This document shows, piece by piece, positions 42,435-54,600 of a stretch of 64,000 nucleotides of DNA. The stretch's first letter is position 1. The number at the start of each line of letters is the position of its first letter. Under the pieces are notes generated by a model. That model was not told where the DNA came from. It ran no database searches and worked only from the letters and a program-made list of their open reading frames with translations. The stretch covers positions 2,108,001-2,172,000 of the forward strand of contig JARGXX010000095.1 of assembly GCA_030374765.1 (NCBI GenBank), written 5' to 3'. The stretch is from Agarophyton chilense. Taxonomy: Eukaryota; Rhodophyta; Florideophyceae; Gracilariales; Gracilariaceae. Both the position numbers and the translations under genes were made by a program.

Positions 42435-43066
42435 GCAGTGATGATTGTTTAATATGTGTCGCGGACCGCTTTAAGCAGCACCAACTTTACTGCATGGGGC
42501 GAGGCACCTCGCTTATACGGCGAGATGTGCCAGACAAACTAAGGTTCTCTGAAGGTATGTAATTGAAAGCCCGCCAAATCGTTTCCAACATGCTCATTGA
42601 ACATAGACAACCTCACAAGCCAACGTGCCAAGTCAAGGGCTGAGCAGTTGAAGAGCTCGATTTGCTTTTGATTCAAAGAGACGTTTGTTTCGAGCGCTAG
42701 AAAGACTAGTTGTTCCGACAATAAGGGACCTCAACCAGTCCTCAAAATCATCCAATACCAGGAGAAAAAGAACAAGGTTTATCCATCTCAATTTCTTGGT
42801 TTCATTGGTTGCGTACCGTACCAATGGTTAGGCTGTTCTTGAATCCATTCCCTTACAGAATATCAAGGCTTCCGTTCATCTTGTCGCCACAAGTTCTTTC
42901 ACCATCCACAGAGCCAGTGTCATGCGTCAGAAACTTTGCTCCATTCAAAACGGGCGCGTTGAAACGTGCTCCTTAGAACCCAAGTTGTACGTGCTCGCAT
43001 TTCTCGTTTTGCACTCGATTTCGCTATGTATCTCTTCTTCTGTGTAAATATTTAGCCTTTATTTGA
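42435..43066. other. Spacer inside H4
   Basis: Between the ALG3 copy and the next open frame; nothing recognised. Confidence 0.4.
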
Positions 43067-43438
43067 GGCACTTATCACAGAGCAGCTTTCGAAAAATCCA
43101 AACGCAAAAGAGTCCGAGAAAGCCCTGACTATCAACCCCCACCTGATATCGAACCAGAGTACCATTTCGACAAGGAAGCCCCCCGTCGAAATCAAGGCCA
43201 CGCCCCATCACGCCCATCTATTTCGATTCCAGCACTGTCCTCCTCGTTGTTAAGCGAATTGCAAGGCGCCACAACTCCCGTTGGTGAAGAATGTGCAGCA
43301 GAGGTCCCGGAAAACTCGCTCACGGAACAGCAACGCAAAGAGAACCTGTCAATCTTCACATCCACTCTCGTATTCCGCAACCATTCGCACGTACTTCGCT
43401 GGCGCCTTTCTTTACACTACAACAAGCAGCCCTGCTAG
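43067..43438 (+). other. Uninterrupted frame of unknown function inside H4
   Basis: 124 codons open from a TGA at 43064 to a TAG at 43436, without an initiating ATG near the start: KSKRKRVRE, then PDIEPEYHFDKEAPRR, SSLLSELQGATTPVGEE and FTSTLVFRNHSHVLRWR. It looks like a real exon by composition and could begin after an AG acceptor near 43080. A +2 frame continues coding-like sequence (FFTLQQAALLAVPLSEYV) to 43707, so a frameshift near 43410 is possible. Not recognised. Confidence 0.3.
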
Positions 43439-43869
43439 CTGTCCCCCTTTCCGAATATGTACCACCACAACATCGCCTGCAATCCTCAGCCGATCTCAGC
43501 TCCCCCCTCCGCTCTATGTCCTGCTTGTCCTTGTTTCACGCAAATCTCCACCCAAACATAAAAAAGCTGCACAAACCACATATACGATTGTTAGTCACCG
43601 CGACAACCGCACGCGCGAATTTGGATGGTGTGTGCAAACCGGATTATCGCTTAGCGTATTATTTGGGTAGATTCTCGGTAAAGGAGGAAGTCCCTAGAGA
43701 AAAGTGAACGCTTGCCCAGTGCTTTACTCTAATTGCACTATTGAAGCACTCGAAACGACTTGTCTGCCCGGCCCCTTGCTCTTGATAACCTCTACAATTT
43801 TGTCGCGTTTGGTCGATACAGAAGAATAGAACGCATTAAAAGAATCAGTTATCTCATCCCCACCACCTT

Positions 43870-44971
43870 CCTTACAAGGTGCGTCCCAAGCTTTGGCTTC
43901 CAAATTTCTTTAGCATATCTACAATATTGAGATATACTTTAACCTCTGGTCCTTATGATCGATACAGAGGCTGTGAAGCTTCATGCCCAGAACAGCGATA
44001 TCTGAACAGGTCGCCAACGAGTACTCCAGCTTGCTTAAAATTCGCCAGCGCGCAACCAGTATTCCACATGCCTTTTCAACATGCATTCGGAGAAAAGAAG
44101 GGTAGAAAATGAATGAATATTCCCAAAAATGTCGTACCTGAAACTGACGAATCGGTATAAATAATCTTTCAGTACATATATATGCGTCATCCCCTGTAAT
44201 ACAAAACTTCGTACGCAGCTTATTAGTACTTAGATACTTCTCTAGTATTGATACCGTAAGAGTGAGAGAATCATGCGTTGATCAAGCGCATCGAATGGAA
44301 ATATCCAGAAAGCAGAAAGATGAATCTACAAGAGCCTGAACCGGTAGAGAGTAGAACCCCTTTCTGCAGTGATACGATGCTGCATGAGATGTGATAGGCT
44401 TCTTGATTCGAATGGAGATGTCATCGAGCGCCCCATTGCACTCTGTAAAAGAACTCATTGGGTGGCAGGAGTGTTTGATGCCCATTGAAAGTTGTTGCAG
44501 CCCTTCCATAGTGCTTGGAATCCCCGGTAAAACCAGTCTTTTTATTAGTGCATCTTTTGTGTCATGAAACACAGCATATGTCGTAGAACAACCAATCCTA
44601 AACCCAATCATGACATCTAAATAGCTCGCTCAACTTAACATTCGAATTGTGATGGCTAAACGTAGTTTGGTTGAAACTGTTTCCCGACGAGATCTTTGTC
44701 CCATGGATGAGTTTTTGATTATGAGAGGTGCATTTTCTTCGTGTAACTGTTCAAAATTGTCTTTCGAGACCCTGAAAGCCCTTTTAAATGTTCGTGCATT
44801 GAGACGTGACTCAATCTGTTCGAATCCGAAGCGGTTTTTCATAAGGGTAGGACAATGTACCGCTAACGGCTCAGGCTTTGAGTTAGTTCGCGTGGACAGT
44901 CGAAACGCATGTTTGTAGAATTCTAGTATAGCGCAAGATTGTAAGATTGTTGAAGTGGCATTGAAACACAA
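43870..44971 (-). pseudogene. Harbinger transposase of H4
   Basis: Reading from 44971: ARTFKRAFRVSKDNFEQL, RRETVSTKLRLAITIRML, then in another frame DVMIGFRIGCSTTYAVF, GALDDISIRIKKP (first Asp), CRKGFYSLPVQALVDSS, then past a stop STHDSLTL (second Asp block), GDDAYICTERLFIPI and LRMHVEKACGILVARWRIL (Glu). These are the ordered blocks of the PIF/Harbinger DDE_4 transposase. At least two frameshifts or stops break it. It is closer to H3 than to H1/H2 by these blocks. Confidence 0.87.
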
Positions 44972-45392
44972 ACAGGGACCCAGCGTTTATTGTTAGCGTT
45001 GATCAATTCGGTGAAGTAAAGCCATTATTAAAACCAAAACACGATAGGAGGGATCACTATCAAGCACATGATGCTGAACACTTCAGATCCGAGCCAAATG
45101 GGCGCAACGACGGTACAAGATACTGTGTGCTCTGTTATGCTTTCAATTTCCTGGGCATGGGAAGCACATCAGTGCACATGCTTACCGCATGAGAGTTCTG
45201 GCGCAGAATAGAGCAGGCATATGCACAAAAACGGAGAGGGCGATGTTATCGGTCCAAACCTAGCGGGGCTTTCAAACCTCTGATCGGTCTTTAGAAGGCG
45301 TTAATTTACAGACGTTCATTCTGAAAAGTTCAAAATATCCCCTTCATTTCACTTTACTTCACGCTATTTCACGCTTGTTAAGAACGGCCCTG

Positions 45393-45764
45393 ATTCTTAA
45401 ACCTTCTTGCAAAATCTCGAACAATTACGAAAGTCTTGAGCCTTCCATCAATTTTCATTTGTCTCTTGGTGACGATAATATTCACAGCCCTTTCTTGCGC
45501 TTTGTTAATTCCTGCACACGTCAGTTTAATTTTTATTGGAACGGCTGAGTTTTGAGAGACTTGAAGTAACGATATTGAACGCTCATTTGCGGAAATTTCC
45601 CTGACATGCGCAACAATAGCAATGCGAATTTTCTTGGCTCTAAAGCGTTCTGAAAAGCTCTTCAAAGTCTTTGTCATCTTTCATTTTTTTTATATTAGAG
45701 TATGAAGGATCGGTATCTCATTCTGCACATTTATACTCGACCATGGTATTTTTTTCTTGTTTCC
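45393..45764. other. Spacer between H4 and the LTR element
   Basis: A minus-strand frame of 99 codons (45378-45677) with basic composition crosses the H4 end; no motif. Probably part of the older sequence into which H4 and the LTR element inserted. Confidence 0.35.
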
Positions 45765-46313
45765 TGTGGTATAAACCAAAACGGTAGCGGGGTCGGAGAC
45801 CTCTCCATTCTAGGAAGCGCGCAACGGGCTCTACCTAGAAGGTGGAGGTTGAAGATATCTGTAAAGTGTGGCACCACTAGCCACTAAAAGGTGTTATAGG
45901 AACGGCGATCGTACTTAGACCACGTCAGTAGACCGTGATGCACAGCGTACGCGGGACCGGAAAACCGCAAGGACACTAAACGCACCTTTATAATTGACTG
46001 TATAGACTAGAAGAGGTAGAAGTACTCTAGTAGGTACTTTTCTTTATAATATTGACCACGGTGGCCATAATTGGTGAAGATATATATCTCACTGGCCAAC
46101 CCGCTTTACGATGGTGCTCCTCGCTACTTGGCCACGGGGAGGTTCACTTGAAGTGCGCCTCCCTATCTACTTAATTTTATCTATCTAATACTAAACTAGC
46201 GAAAAGCTAAGCTCATTGCTACCAAAATGACTGTAGTACACGGCACATGCCGGCAACCATCCAGGTCCACCACGTGGCATGACAACCTCATCGGTGTAGC
46301 TCACTAAACTACA
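45765..46313 (+). repeat. Left LTR
   Basis: 549 bp, TGTGGTATAA...ACTACA. Its sequence matches the right repeat through its whole length, including AAGATATATATCTCAC and CTAAACTAGCGAAAAGCTAAG. Confidence 0.88.
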
Positions 46314-47673
46314 GCGCGCAGTTTGAGGAGTTGATGCTGTTCGGATTGGGCCTCACAGAGGCCTTCGGTGACGACGAATATCCCGATGTGAGGATTCAGT
46401 ATAGCAATTGGATGTTCGAGATCGCGTGTTTGTCGAGAGGAGGTCGTGGTGAGACTAAAGACCATTTTTATGCTCTAGAGCATGAAACGAACGTAGTGTG
46501 CCGCATAGATATGCACACCTTTCTAATCAAGTACAGTTAGGTAGTTGGAGGCGGTGCTTCGAGACGTACGGTGACGTATGGTGGCGAAGAAGCAGAAAGA
46601 TCCTTTCATTGAGGAGAAAAGGATCGGTATGAAGCGAGCAAGAGCATCCTGGCTACTTGCACCGCAAAGCCAGGTCAAAGGATCACCGTGCTCCATCCCG
46701 AAGCTTGCACACCGTTGTCTCGTCTCCGAAGTCTATGTCTCCGCCATGCGTTCGTACAGCTTCGCGACGAAACGTTTCTGTGCCTTGAAGCCTCGTTGAG
46801 GAATGCGTTAGTTCTAACCATCGGGTCTGAGAAGGCTGCTGAATGTTGGCCTTATCTCTTCGATCGCGTTAGGAAGAACGCAAACGATAACGAGAGGTAC
46901 TTGAATTGGTATTTGGTGCTTCGCCATCACTAAATGACCATGTATGAGATGATATGGAGGTAGTACAAATGCGTGTATTTTTGATGATCAGCTTTGCTGC
47001 GATTTCGTGTCGGTAAAAAGGTAAGAATTCAATCTTTGAATTGTCAAACAGAGTGACATTGTATGAAAATGACATCTTAAATTATGAGGTCACCTTTAGC
47101 AGTAAGAAGTTCAGCAGACCTCCTGCTATATAATAGGTCTATGGAGAATGAATTTACGCTTTTATGCAGGTTTTACGTGAATCAGGAATTAAGTATATAT
47201 AGAAACAAGAAAGTAAACTATCGGTATGTCTCACCAAGTGCCTTAAAAATAAAAAAACCCTTTTATTAACTACTTGAACGCCGTCGCAGGTCTTGGACTT
47301 GGTAAAGTGAATGAGCTTGAACATTGGAACCGGAAGGTGCAAAGGGAGGTACGAGGAAAGTTCCGGGACCTCTAAAATATGCAGGGGTTCGTGAAGGAAA
47401 AGATCCGAGTTGTTAGCCTCGATTATCTTCGCCATAAGACTGGACTCCGAGAAGAAAGCTTCGATTTGGATAATTTCGTCTATAGCAGAAAGGTCTTCCT
47501 TGCCAGTCTCCATGCGACAGACAGATATCTTCATGTGATTTGCACAGATAGAGAGCGCATTATGATTAAGTCTATTTCCAAATCATGTCCCTTGCTAAAA
47601 ATTCCAAAACTCGACGTTTTGGCTACAGTAAAGCTAACAAAACCCGAGTGAAAAATATTAAGGTAGAAATATT

Positions 47674-48225
47674 CGTGGTATAAACCAAAACGGTAGCCAG
47701 GGTTGTAAGACCTGACGGTTCTAGGGAGCACGCAACGGGCTCGACCTAGAAAGTGGAGGTTGAAGATATCTGTAAGGTGTGGCAGCACCAGCCACTAAAA
47801 GGTGTTACAGGATCGGCGATCGTACTGAGACCACGTCGATAGACCGTGATACACAGCGTACGTGGGTCCGGAAAACCGCAAGGACACCAAAGGCACCTTT
47901 ACGGTAGACTGTATAAACTAAAAGAGGTAAAAGAATTCTAGTAGGTGCTTTTTCTTTACAATATTGACCAGGGTGGCCATAATTGGTGAAGATATATATC
48001 TCACCGGCCACCCGGCCTGCAGTGGCGCTCCCGGCCACGTGGCAATGCAAAGTTGCACTTGAGGTGCGCCTCCCTCCCCACTTACTTGTATCTGAATAAT
48101 ACTAAACTAGCGAAAAGCTAAGCTAATTGCTAACTAAAGCACTACAGTACACGGCGCGTGCCGGAAACCATCCAGGTCCAACACGTGGCGATCACTACCT
48201 CTTTTTTGTAGCTCATTATACTACA
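47674..48225 (+). repeat. Right LTR
   Basis: About 552 bp; starts CGTGGTATAA (the T of TG changed to C) and ends CTACA followed by the TTTCC duplication. Confidence 0.88.
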
Positions 48226-48230
48226 TTTCC

Positions 48231-48998
48231 TTGCTTCTATCTCGTTAGATGCGTTTAAATCGTCGAGCATCCCTTTGTAGACGATTTCACCCATACTTAG
48301 TCGTCTTCAAATTTGTTTTAGAATATCGTTTATGCTATGCACAGGCATCGATCCGATGCTCTCAGAAAGACAGTGAACTTGGCTGAATATTACTTGATGG
48401 TCTGACCATTTCAATATATTTCGTACTTCTTTTTCCACTTGTCTGAGATAATTCCTAAAACCGGGATTGCTTCGAGCGGTTGAGCGTCATATGTGAGTGT
48501 AGAACGAGTACCCACAGTATAACTAGTTGGCGGTAGGTAAAATGGGCGGGCGCTGCCACCAAGACCGGGCAGGAACGTGCGGGGGGAATAGACGGCTCGT
48601 AAACCTGTAGTAAAACCGTTCGGAATTGTCGCTGATCTGCGAAGATGACGAAGGCAAAAGGCTAGGCGTGCTTATCGTTTACTTCCAAGGATGGCGGCAG
48701 AGATCGGGTACTTAATTGCACCGGAGCTCCGGCCCTACTGCAAAGCCTACTCTATTCTTACAAAAAATTAAAAAAATACTAAGGTTATCCTAGTGTTCAT
48801 CCACGTGTACCCATGCTGCTCGTACGTCATCCTTTCCGCAATGGGGCATTCCTTTCCATCCCATCGTCCACGTGTCCCGTCCACGGCATCTTCGTTCGAG
48901 TTAGCGGGATCCCAACGACGGTGCGTGGTCGTCCACAACCTTCTTCACACCGCCGTGCTTCTGGTTTTCCATTCTCGCTCATCCGCGCGGCTCCGCAA
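48231..48998. other. Spacer without a gene
   Basis: Nothing recognised; a GC-rich patch with GGGCGGGCGCTGCC near 48543 and A-rich sequence at 48765. Confidence 0.4.
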
Positions 48999-49881
48999 CT
49001 ACACTATAACTTGTACGTCTACTCTCTTCTGTACAAGAGCGTGAATTTCGTCGTGGCTGTTTTGGGATCGCATTTGTGCTCCAAGAGCTGCCATATCAAA
49101 TACACCGCACATTTGACGAAGGACGCAAACATGATCAAAGAAGAAGGCTTGAGGGTTAGACTTCCAGTATGGATCAAAGAACAATATTCGCTCAATGTAG
49201 TCATCCAAACCGTTTTCCAGCTTTGGTTTGGAGAGGATAAAATCGTTGTAGGACATGGCACATTTCGAAATGTGACGGCAAGGGAATCCCACTGAGTCCG
49301 TTTTGTTGCAGTCGCAACGGACGAGAAGCTCACTATCACCGCCTGTCCTGCGTTTCAATACACTTTTGACTGAAAAGGACCGTTAAAGGTGTTGAGAGTG
49401 GTGTTGGCGCTGGAGATTGAGAAGAGTTGAGTTTTCAAATGAGATGAAGGCTCCATGTCAGCTCGAAGCATGCCACAAGGCCCATGCTAATTTTATTCTC
49501 AAGAACAAGCTCAGGCCAGTGTGTGTCTTCAAGTCTGGTCACGTACGCGCGCCAAACGGCGCAGTTTCGAGAGGGTTCTATGCTTATCTCTCGGAAATTC
49601 GTCAACGCATAAGGTATGTATTCAGAGATGAGCTCATCAAGTATTTCAGGCGGGATAGGTAGTCCACAAGTTTGAATCACATGATACCGCAAAGTTAATG
49701 GTGGCATTGCCCTTATTCGAGTTTCATGGCGCTGCTCCGTCTGTTTTTGTGTTAGATACTTCAGCTCTTTCGGGGTGTCACTAGAAGGGACCTTCTTGGA
49801 CAAAAAATTCATTCTGTAGCACGATTTGGAGGTTTCCGTATATCCCTTTCCCTCGAAAAGGAAGAGCTTTTGCACAGCCAA
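48999..49881 (-). pseudogene. MULE transposase C-terminal piece with SWIM zinc finger
   Basis: 49881-49435 reads a helical region (PYALTNFREISIEPSRNCAV) like the part of Mutator-like transposases after the catalytic core. After a frameshift and stops, 49358-48999 has LVRCDCNKTDSVGFPCRHI, the CxC...CxH SWIM zinc finger, then DDYIERILFFDPYWKSNP. Only the C-terminal half is here; a N-terminal half of a MULE transposase lies at 57564-58764 on the same strand. Confidence 0.78.
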
Positions 49882-50148
49882 ACCCTATGAAACTTGTGTG
49901 TGATCAGGATCGGTACAGAAATGTACCAAAAAGTAGCCTAATATGCGCTGTAAAGACCGAAGCGTGTCTGGCACATGTCCACTTGGCCAAGGCCAATTTT
50001 TTGAAATCTATTTAATGTGCCTGCTAGTGTCTTATGGGTGGACGCAACATTAAACGCATTCCAAATTCGACCGAAACCAGTTCAAAATGGGGCAGTGTGA
50101 ACTTGAACATTCGGTGTACAAAATGGCACGGCGACCATCGGATACCTT
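49882..50148. other. Short spacer
   Basis: Nothing recognised. Confidence 0.4.
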
Positions 50149-50694
50149 GTGAGCAATGTTCTGTCTACGGGAATATCCCTGCGTTCGCACACAAGCTCGC
50201 ACGCTCTCACAGCGCGTGCGGACTGTCATTCGAAAGACACTGTGCGGGTCCGACCGCATCCCCTCCAACACCGACCAAATTGGCTCCCCTCCCCCTTCTC
50301 TCCCCGCTACAACGGTCACCACGCTCGCACTGCAGCACGCGGGCCTCCACTTCAGCTTGACTCCATCCGCCTTCCCGCTTTCGGCCCCCTCTCCCCACTC
50401 CTCTCGCCCCAATGTACGCTTTTGCGCGTCTACTGCGCACTGCCACTCAGCTGCTGCTTGTCTGCGCCGCTCCGCCGCGCTTGTCTCGCCGGTTCAGCTG
50501 CCCTTGCCATGAAAGACCCCCTGCGAGGCTTGCGCGCCTCTCTTCTCACTTCCTCCAACCCGGCTCGCGTCTTTAACTGCGTTTTCGTCGCCACCGCTGC
50601 CTCCAAATTCGCCGGTCCAGATCGCCATGTGTATGTGAAACTTCTGGACGTCCTAGCGCAGACCAACTATATGCTTCGCCGCTCCGAGTCCTAG
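50149..50694 (+). other. GC-rich host-like segment with a 62-codon ATG frame
   Basis: Within AT-richer transposon DNA, 50190-50690 is C/T- and GC-rich, like the 5' flank of the CCT gene at 7.6-8.0 kb. It is open throughout one frame. The first Met in a good position is at 50509: MKDPLRGLRASLLTSSNPAR and onward to FVATAASKFAG and VYVKLLDVLAQTNYML, stopping at 50694. Looks like a promoter, 5' UTR and first exon of an unrecognised host gene, perhaps carried here by a transposon. Confidence 0.35.
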
Positions 50695-51688
50695 TCCCTC
50701 ACCTTTTCTATGGGTTTTAATCGCCATTTTTCGTTTGAGAACACCTGCGTTGGCAATCTTACCTAGATTTATATCTGTCATGGCCCCCAACAGGAGTTTA
50801 TTGCTGCCGGAAAATCTGACTGCGTCTTTGTGACAGTTGGTTTCTTGCAGAAGGACACAATTCCGGGCTGATGACTCCGGTATCAACTTCGCCTGACAGC
50901 TTTCAAGGATGACAATGGATCTTGTCTCATAAACTGTGGTGGGATTTAACCGCGTCATACATGCAAACGTACGCCGTAGTATTGGAGTCATTTCACGAGT
51001 GCCGCGGCTGTTGTACAGCCTGGTAGTGCAATGCTATCACTGGTTCGTCACTTGGAGACGGGCTTGTCATTTGGTGTTACGTGCTCATCGGCATCGACAA
51101 TATGATCATGATCCTTGGTTTCAGACAGATCAAGCGGGGAAATGGCGCTTGAGTGGGACTACTCGGGCTGGAGGGAAAGTTTGGTCACTCTTCAAAGGCA
51201 CGGTGATTTGTGCCTGGGAAAAACGGACTTGTTAGAAGATCAGTAGGTATATTGGGTGGCAGACGTTATGAAGACATACTCAATGCTGTGCTGAAACATT
51301 AATTGAATGTCACTTCGTTTCTATCGCATAACCGGGTAGGCTAGGATCAAGAGCTCGAGAGCTTCTTAGCTACTCTTCCTTAAAGTCTTATCACACTTAT
51401 TTCTTTACATTTGTTTGGTGAAAATACTAGCATAGCTTGGCATATATGTGATGACGCTCATTATTTTCTTAAGGAGAAAGTCCGGTCGTCTGGTCAAGGA
51501 CCGCAGTAAAAGGATTGATGCCATCGCAAATTCTTCTTTCATCCTGTAAGGCAGTGAATCCTTGACTATAAAGGACTCAATGACTCTATTTGTGCTTCCA
51601 GGCATTTACCTTCATCAATGATGCATATGATACATACTTCAAAGCGTACAGTTTGGGATTGAAAAACTACTGGCAATGATCTACTTGG
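50695..51688. other. Stretch without a recognisable gene
   Basis: Frames at 50936-51235 (+) and 50653-50991 (-) are short and carry no motif; the former might continue the host-like segment before it. Confidence 0.4.
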
Positions 51689-54600
51689 CTACCTTCTGAC
51701 TCCTTTCAATGCAACTGGTCGCTTCCTTTGCAAGCGAGCAGGGTCTAAGAAGTATCTTCGATTATTGATATCTAGAAATCCGATCAACCGTTTGATACAT
51801 AGAGCATGCATGCTCTGCGGTCTCTTCTTCTCTTCTTCTGTAGTCGCTGTACACAGTATCAAACGTCTTCTCTTCAACCAATCCGTGATTCCACTGCAAA
51901 TCTACAAACACTGCTGCTACGCATGTCGATTCGAACTCTAGCATGATCTCAATAATTTGCTCCATGCTTGCTGCTACCCACTTCGATTCGAACTTTTACA
52001 CGATCTCAATAATTCGCTTCACGCTTGCTGCTACGCACGTCGATTCGAACTTTTACACTATCTCAATAATTAGCTTCCTTCTCCCATAGTACATGTAATC
52101 CACACTTTGTGAGGCACTTTGACATGACCCAAGCAAAGAAGCATCGGGATCTTCATGAAGAAAATGCGCTACGATGGAGTACTTCTGTCTTATTATAACG
52201 TGACATCCCGTTGACTTGCTATTCAACGAAGTGATGCTTTCTATTTTGTTTTTTCCCGACTTTTCTGTCAGTTTTGCTGCTTTATGTTCCCTCATAGATC
52301 GCACTTGAAATGAAATCTCATTCGTAAGAAAGTTTTCTTTTACGAATCTTCTCACAGCTCCACTTTGCTTTTCACTTGTCTTACGGGACGAATTCTTGCA
52401 CCATGAAATTTTGCTCCGGTATGGAATTCCTATGCAGTTACAGTTCAAAATGAAAGTTTCATTGAGTGATTCCTCACAGATATCATCAACGAGTACTATT
52501 CCTTTGTTGGCCAACATCAAATTGAAAAAGCTTGAAGTTCTTTTGGAATAAATGTGCTGCAACGCTTGATGTTCGCTGAACACGTCTTCCGATTTCCCCT
52601 AACAACCTCTTAACCACAAATTGTGAACTTATTGGCAGAGGACCACATTGAAGAAGTAGATCCGGGAGGTGCAAGATCGCATATGTCGTTGGCGTGTAGC
52701 AATAGCTGGAGGATGGTGTCGTGCCGAAATGGCGCATAAAACGAGCATAGAACTGCCCGACAATTGTGACAAGCTGTTGAACATTTTCCTTGCTGCAGTT
52801 ATACTCAGAAAATATCGTTACCATATGTGATGTATGGTTCCAGAGGTACCGAGTATTCTTCCTGACTACGTAGCGGTGTAAAAATGGCATAAGGCACAGT
52901 TGAGCATGACGCTTAAAGTTCTCGGCTTTGAAACATCCAAGATTGTCTAGGTATAACGGGGATCGACCCCATCCACTCGGGATCTCTACGGAAAAGTACT
53001 TCATAACATCATAGGTCTTTTTGAGCGTTGAGCGTTGAATGAAATATGAGGGAAGTACACCTATCATCTTCTGTCTGGTATGAAATCCGCCAAGAAGCCT
53101 TAGAGTATGTATGGTCCATCCAATAAGAACTAAGTGCATGGCGTTATATGGAAAGGAGTATACACTGTCAAGATGCAAGGAATGAAGGCAAGAGTTTTTA
53201 ATGCCTTTAGAGTCTCTTAGTGGTTTCCAGTTTTGTTGCTTAGTTTCTGATCGAAACCTCTTCTAAGAGCGTTTTACATCTCTTGCTCTTCGCTTCAAAG
53301 CACATTCAGATTTGATTGTGGTTCCATCGTGGCATCACTGCCGAGAAGCTCCTTGCAAACGCGATGTTTCTGAAGGAAATGCGCACAGAGATTGTACTTC
53401 CTTGACTTAAACTTTTTTGCATGACAAAACAGCAGAAACTCTTCCCCGTATGTCCGATATATCCTAAAACTTTTGACGCCGTAGCCCAATATGCTGGGAC
53501 GAACACCACTAATGCCTTTAAGGTTCTAACCTTTTCGTCGTAGCATACTACGGGAATCCCTTCTTCCAACAGCTTCAAATCGCGAGTTATGTCCACCAAG
53601 AACGTATCAAAATAGTTGCAGTCTTGTGAACCGGAAACTACACCACGACCCCGATGTGCAGAAGTGTTGTTCAGAACACTACCTAGAATCGGCCAGGAAG
53701 ATATGGCATCACTCTTTCTATTTTTCGTGCACTCAAATTCATCAGTGAATAATGTTAAGAACACAATCACTTCTTTCCATTTCAATGTCCAGCTCTCAAG
53801 CTTTTCTCAATTCGTGGGTTGGAACATCGTTTCATCGTAGTATTCATGATCCCTTGTTTGGAGTGGCTGTTTTAGAATGGCTTCTTTTACTCGCCGACAT
53901 CCTTTTATAATTACCACAAAAGACTCATGAGCTCTACATCGGCCCTGAAGCGCCGAAGAAAGCTTCAGGAACCAGAAATTGGCCTTACTTCGCGGAAGAG
54001 GTCCATCGCAATTTGGACTCGTCTCTGTGGCTCGTAGACTTTCGGCGCGTGCAGCTTGTCCCTTGCTACACATTTTTACATGACATTTCTCCACTTGGAA
54101 TACGCTGGACGCATGCCATATCAAGGACTTGTTAGAAGAGAACGAATTGATAGGGGCATCCTTTTTCAGTTTCGTAATTGTACGTTCTGAAATTCCAAAT
54201 ATCTCAGCCGTGTGTAGGAACCTTGAAAGACTCCTGCACTCGTTTCACTTAGAGCCAATTTCCACTACATCATTGACATCAGAGCGCATATAGATCGTGG
54301 AGGCGCTGAGATAAATATCTAAGCATTCGAAGAAGGGAAGTTAGCCATAGCAGGCGATTCTGTAAAGGAATAATTGCTGGGTAACGTCGATCGATGTACC
54401 AAAATGTCGAAACCACGGCCCAGATCATCTCTTGATGCTTGAAATTCATTCACCTCTTCTGGGTCATTTTCAGTGATTGCGTGTTCGTCATCATTTATGA
54501 GAGCAACCGCAAACTGTTCAGGATTGAATGAACTTTTCGGGGTATCTCCCAATACTGAAGCCCTTTTGTTAGTCATAATATTTGGAAATTGCCACCGACA

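Larger units (their letters stand above)
37127..45392. mobile_element. PIF/Harbinger element H4, 8.3 kb, carrying host gene copies
   Basis: The left end GAGGCCCGTTCTTAACAAGC and the reverse-complemented right end CAGGGCCGTTCTTAACAAGC share 17 perfect bases (GTTCTTAACAAGCGTGA) after a two-mismatch start, and ATT flanks both (37124-37126, 45393-45395). It contains, left to right, a broken + strand accessory frame, an unknown + frame, an NFU pseudogene (-), an ALG3 pseudogene (+), another unknown frame and a Harbinger transposase (-). The transposase and accessory gene are tail to tail, as in H1-H3, but about 4.7 kb of other sequence lies between them. The terminal repeat and target duplication are short, so the boundary call is good but not certain. 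Confidence 0.72.
45765..48225 (+). mobile_element. LTR-type retroelement without recognisable pol
   Basis: Two direct repeats of about 550 bp (45765-46313 and 47674-48225), both starting (T/C)GTGGTATAAACC and ending CTACA, flank a 1.36-kb interior. The outer flanks are an exact 5-bp duplication, TTTCC (45760-45764 and 48226-48230). The repeats differ at roughly one base in ten by eye. The interior has open frames at 46331-46540, 46578-46933 and 47379-47651 (+) with no gag, protease, reverse transcriptase or integrase motif, and I see no clear tRNA-type primer site or polypurine tract. Best read as an old non-autonomous (TRIM/LARD-like) LTR element. Its LTR is unrelated to the solo LTR at 27229. 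Confidence 0.85.
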
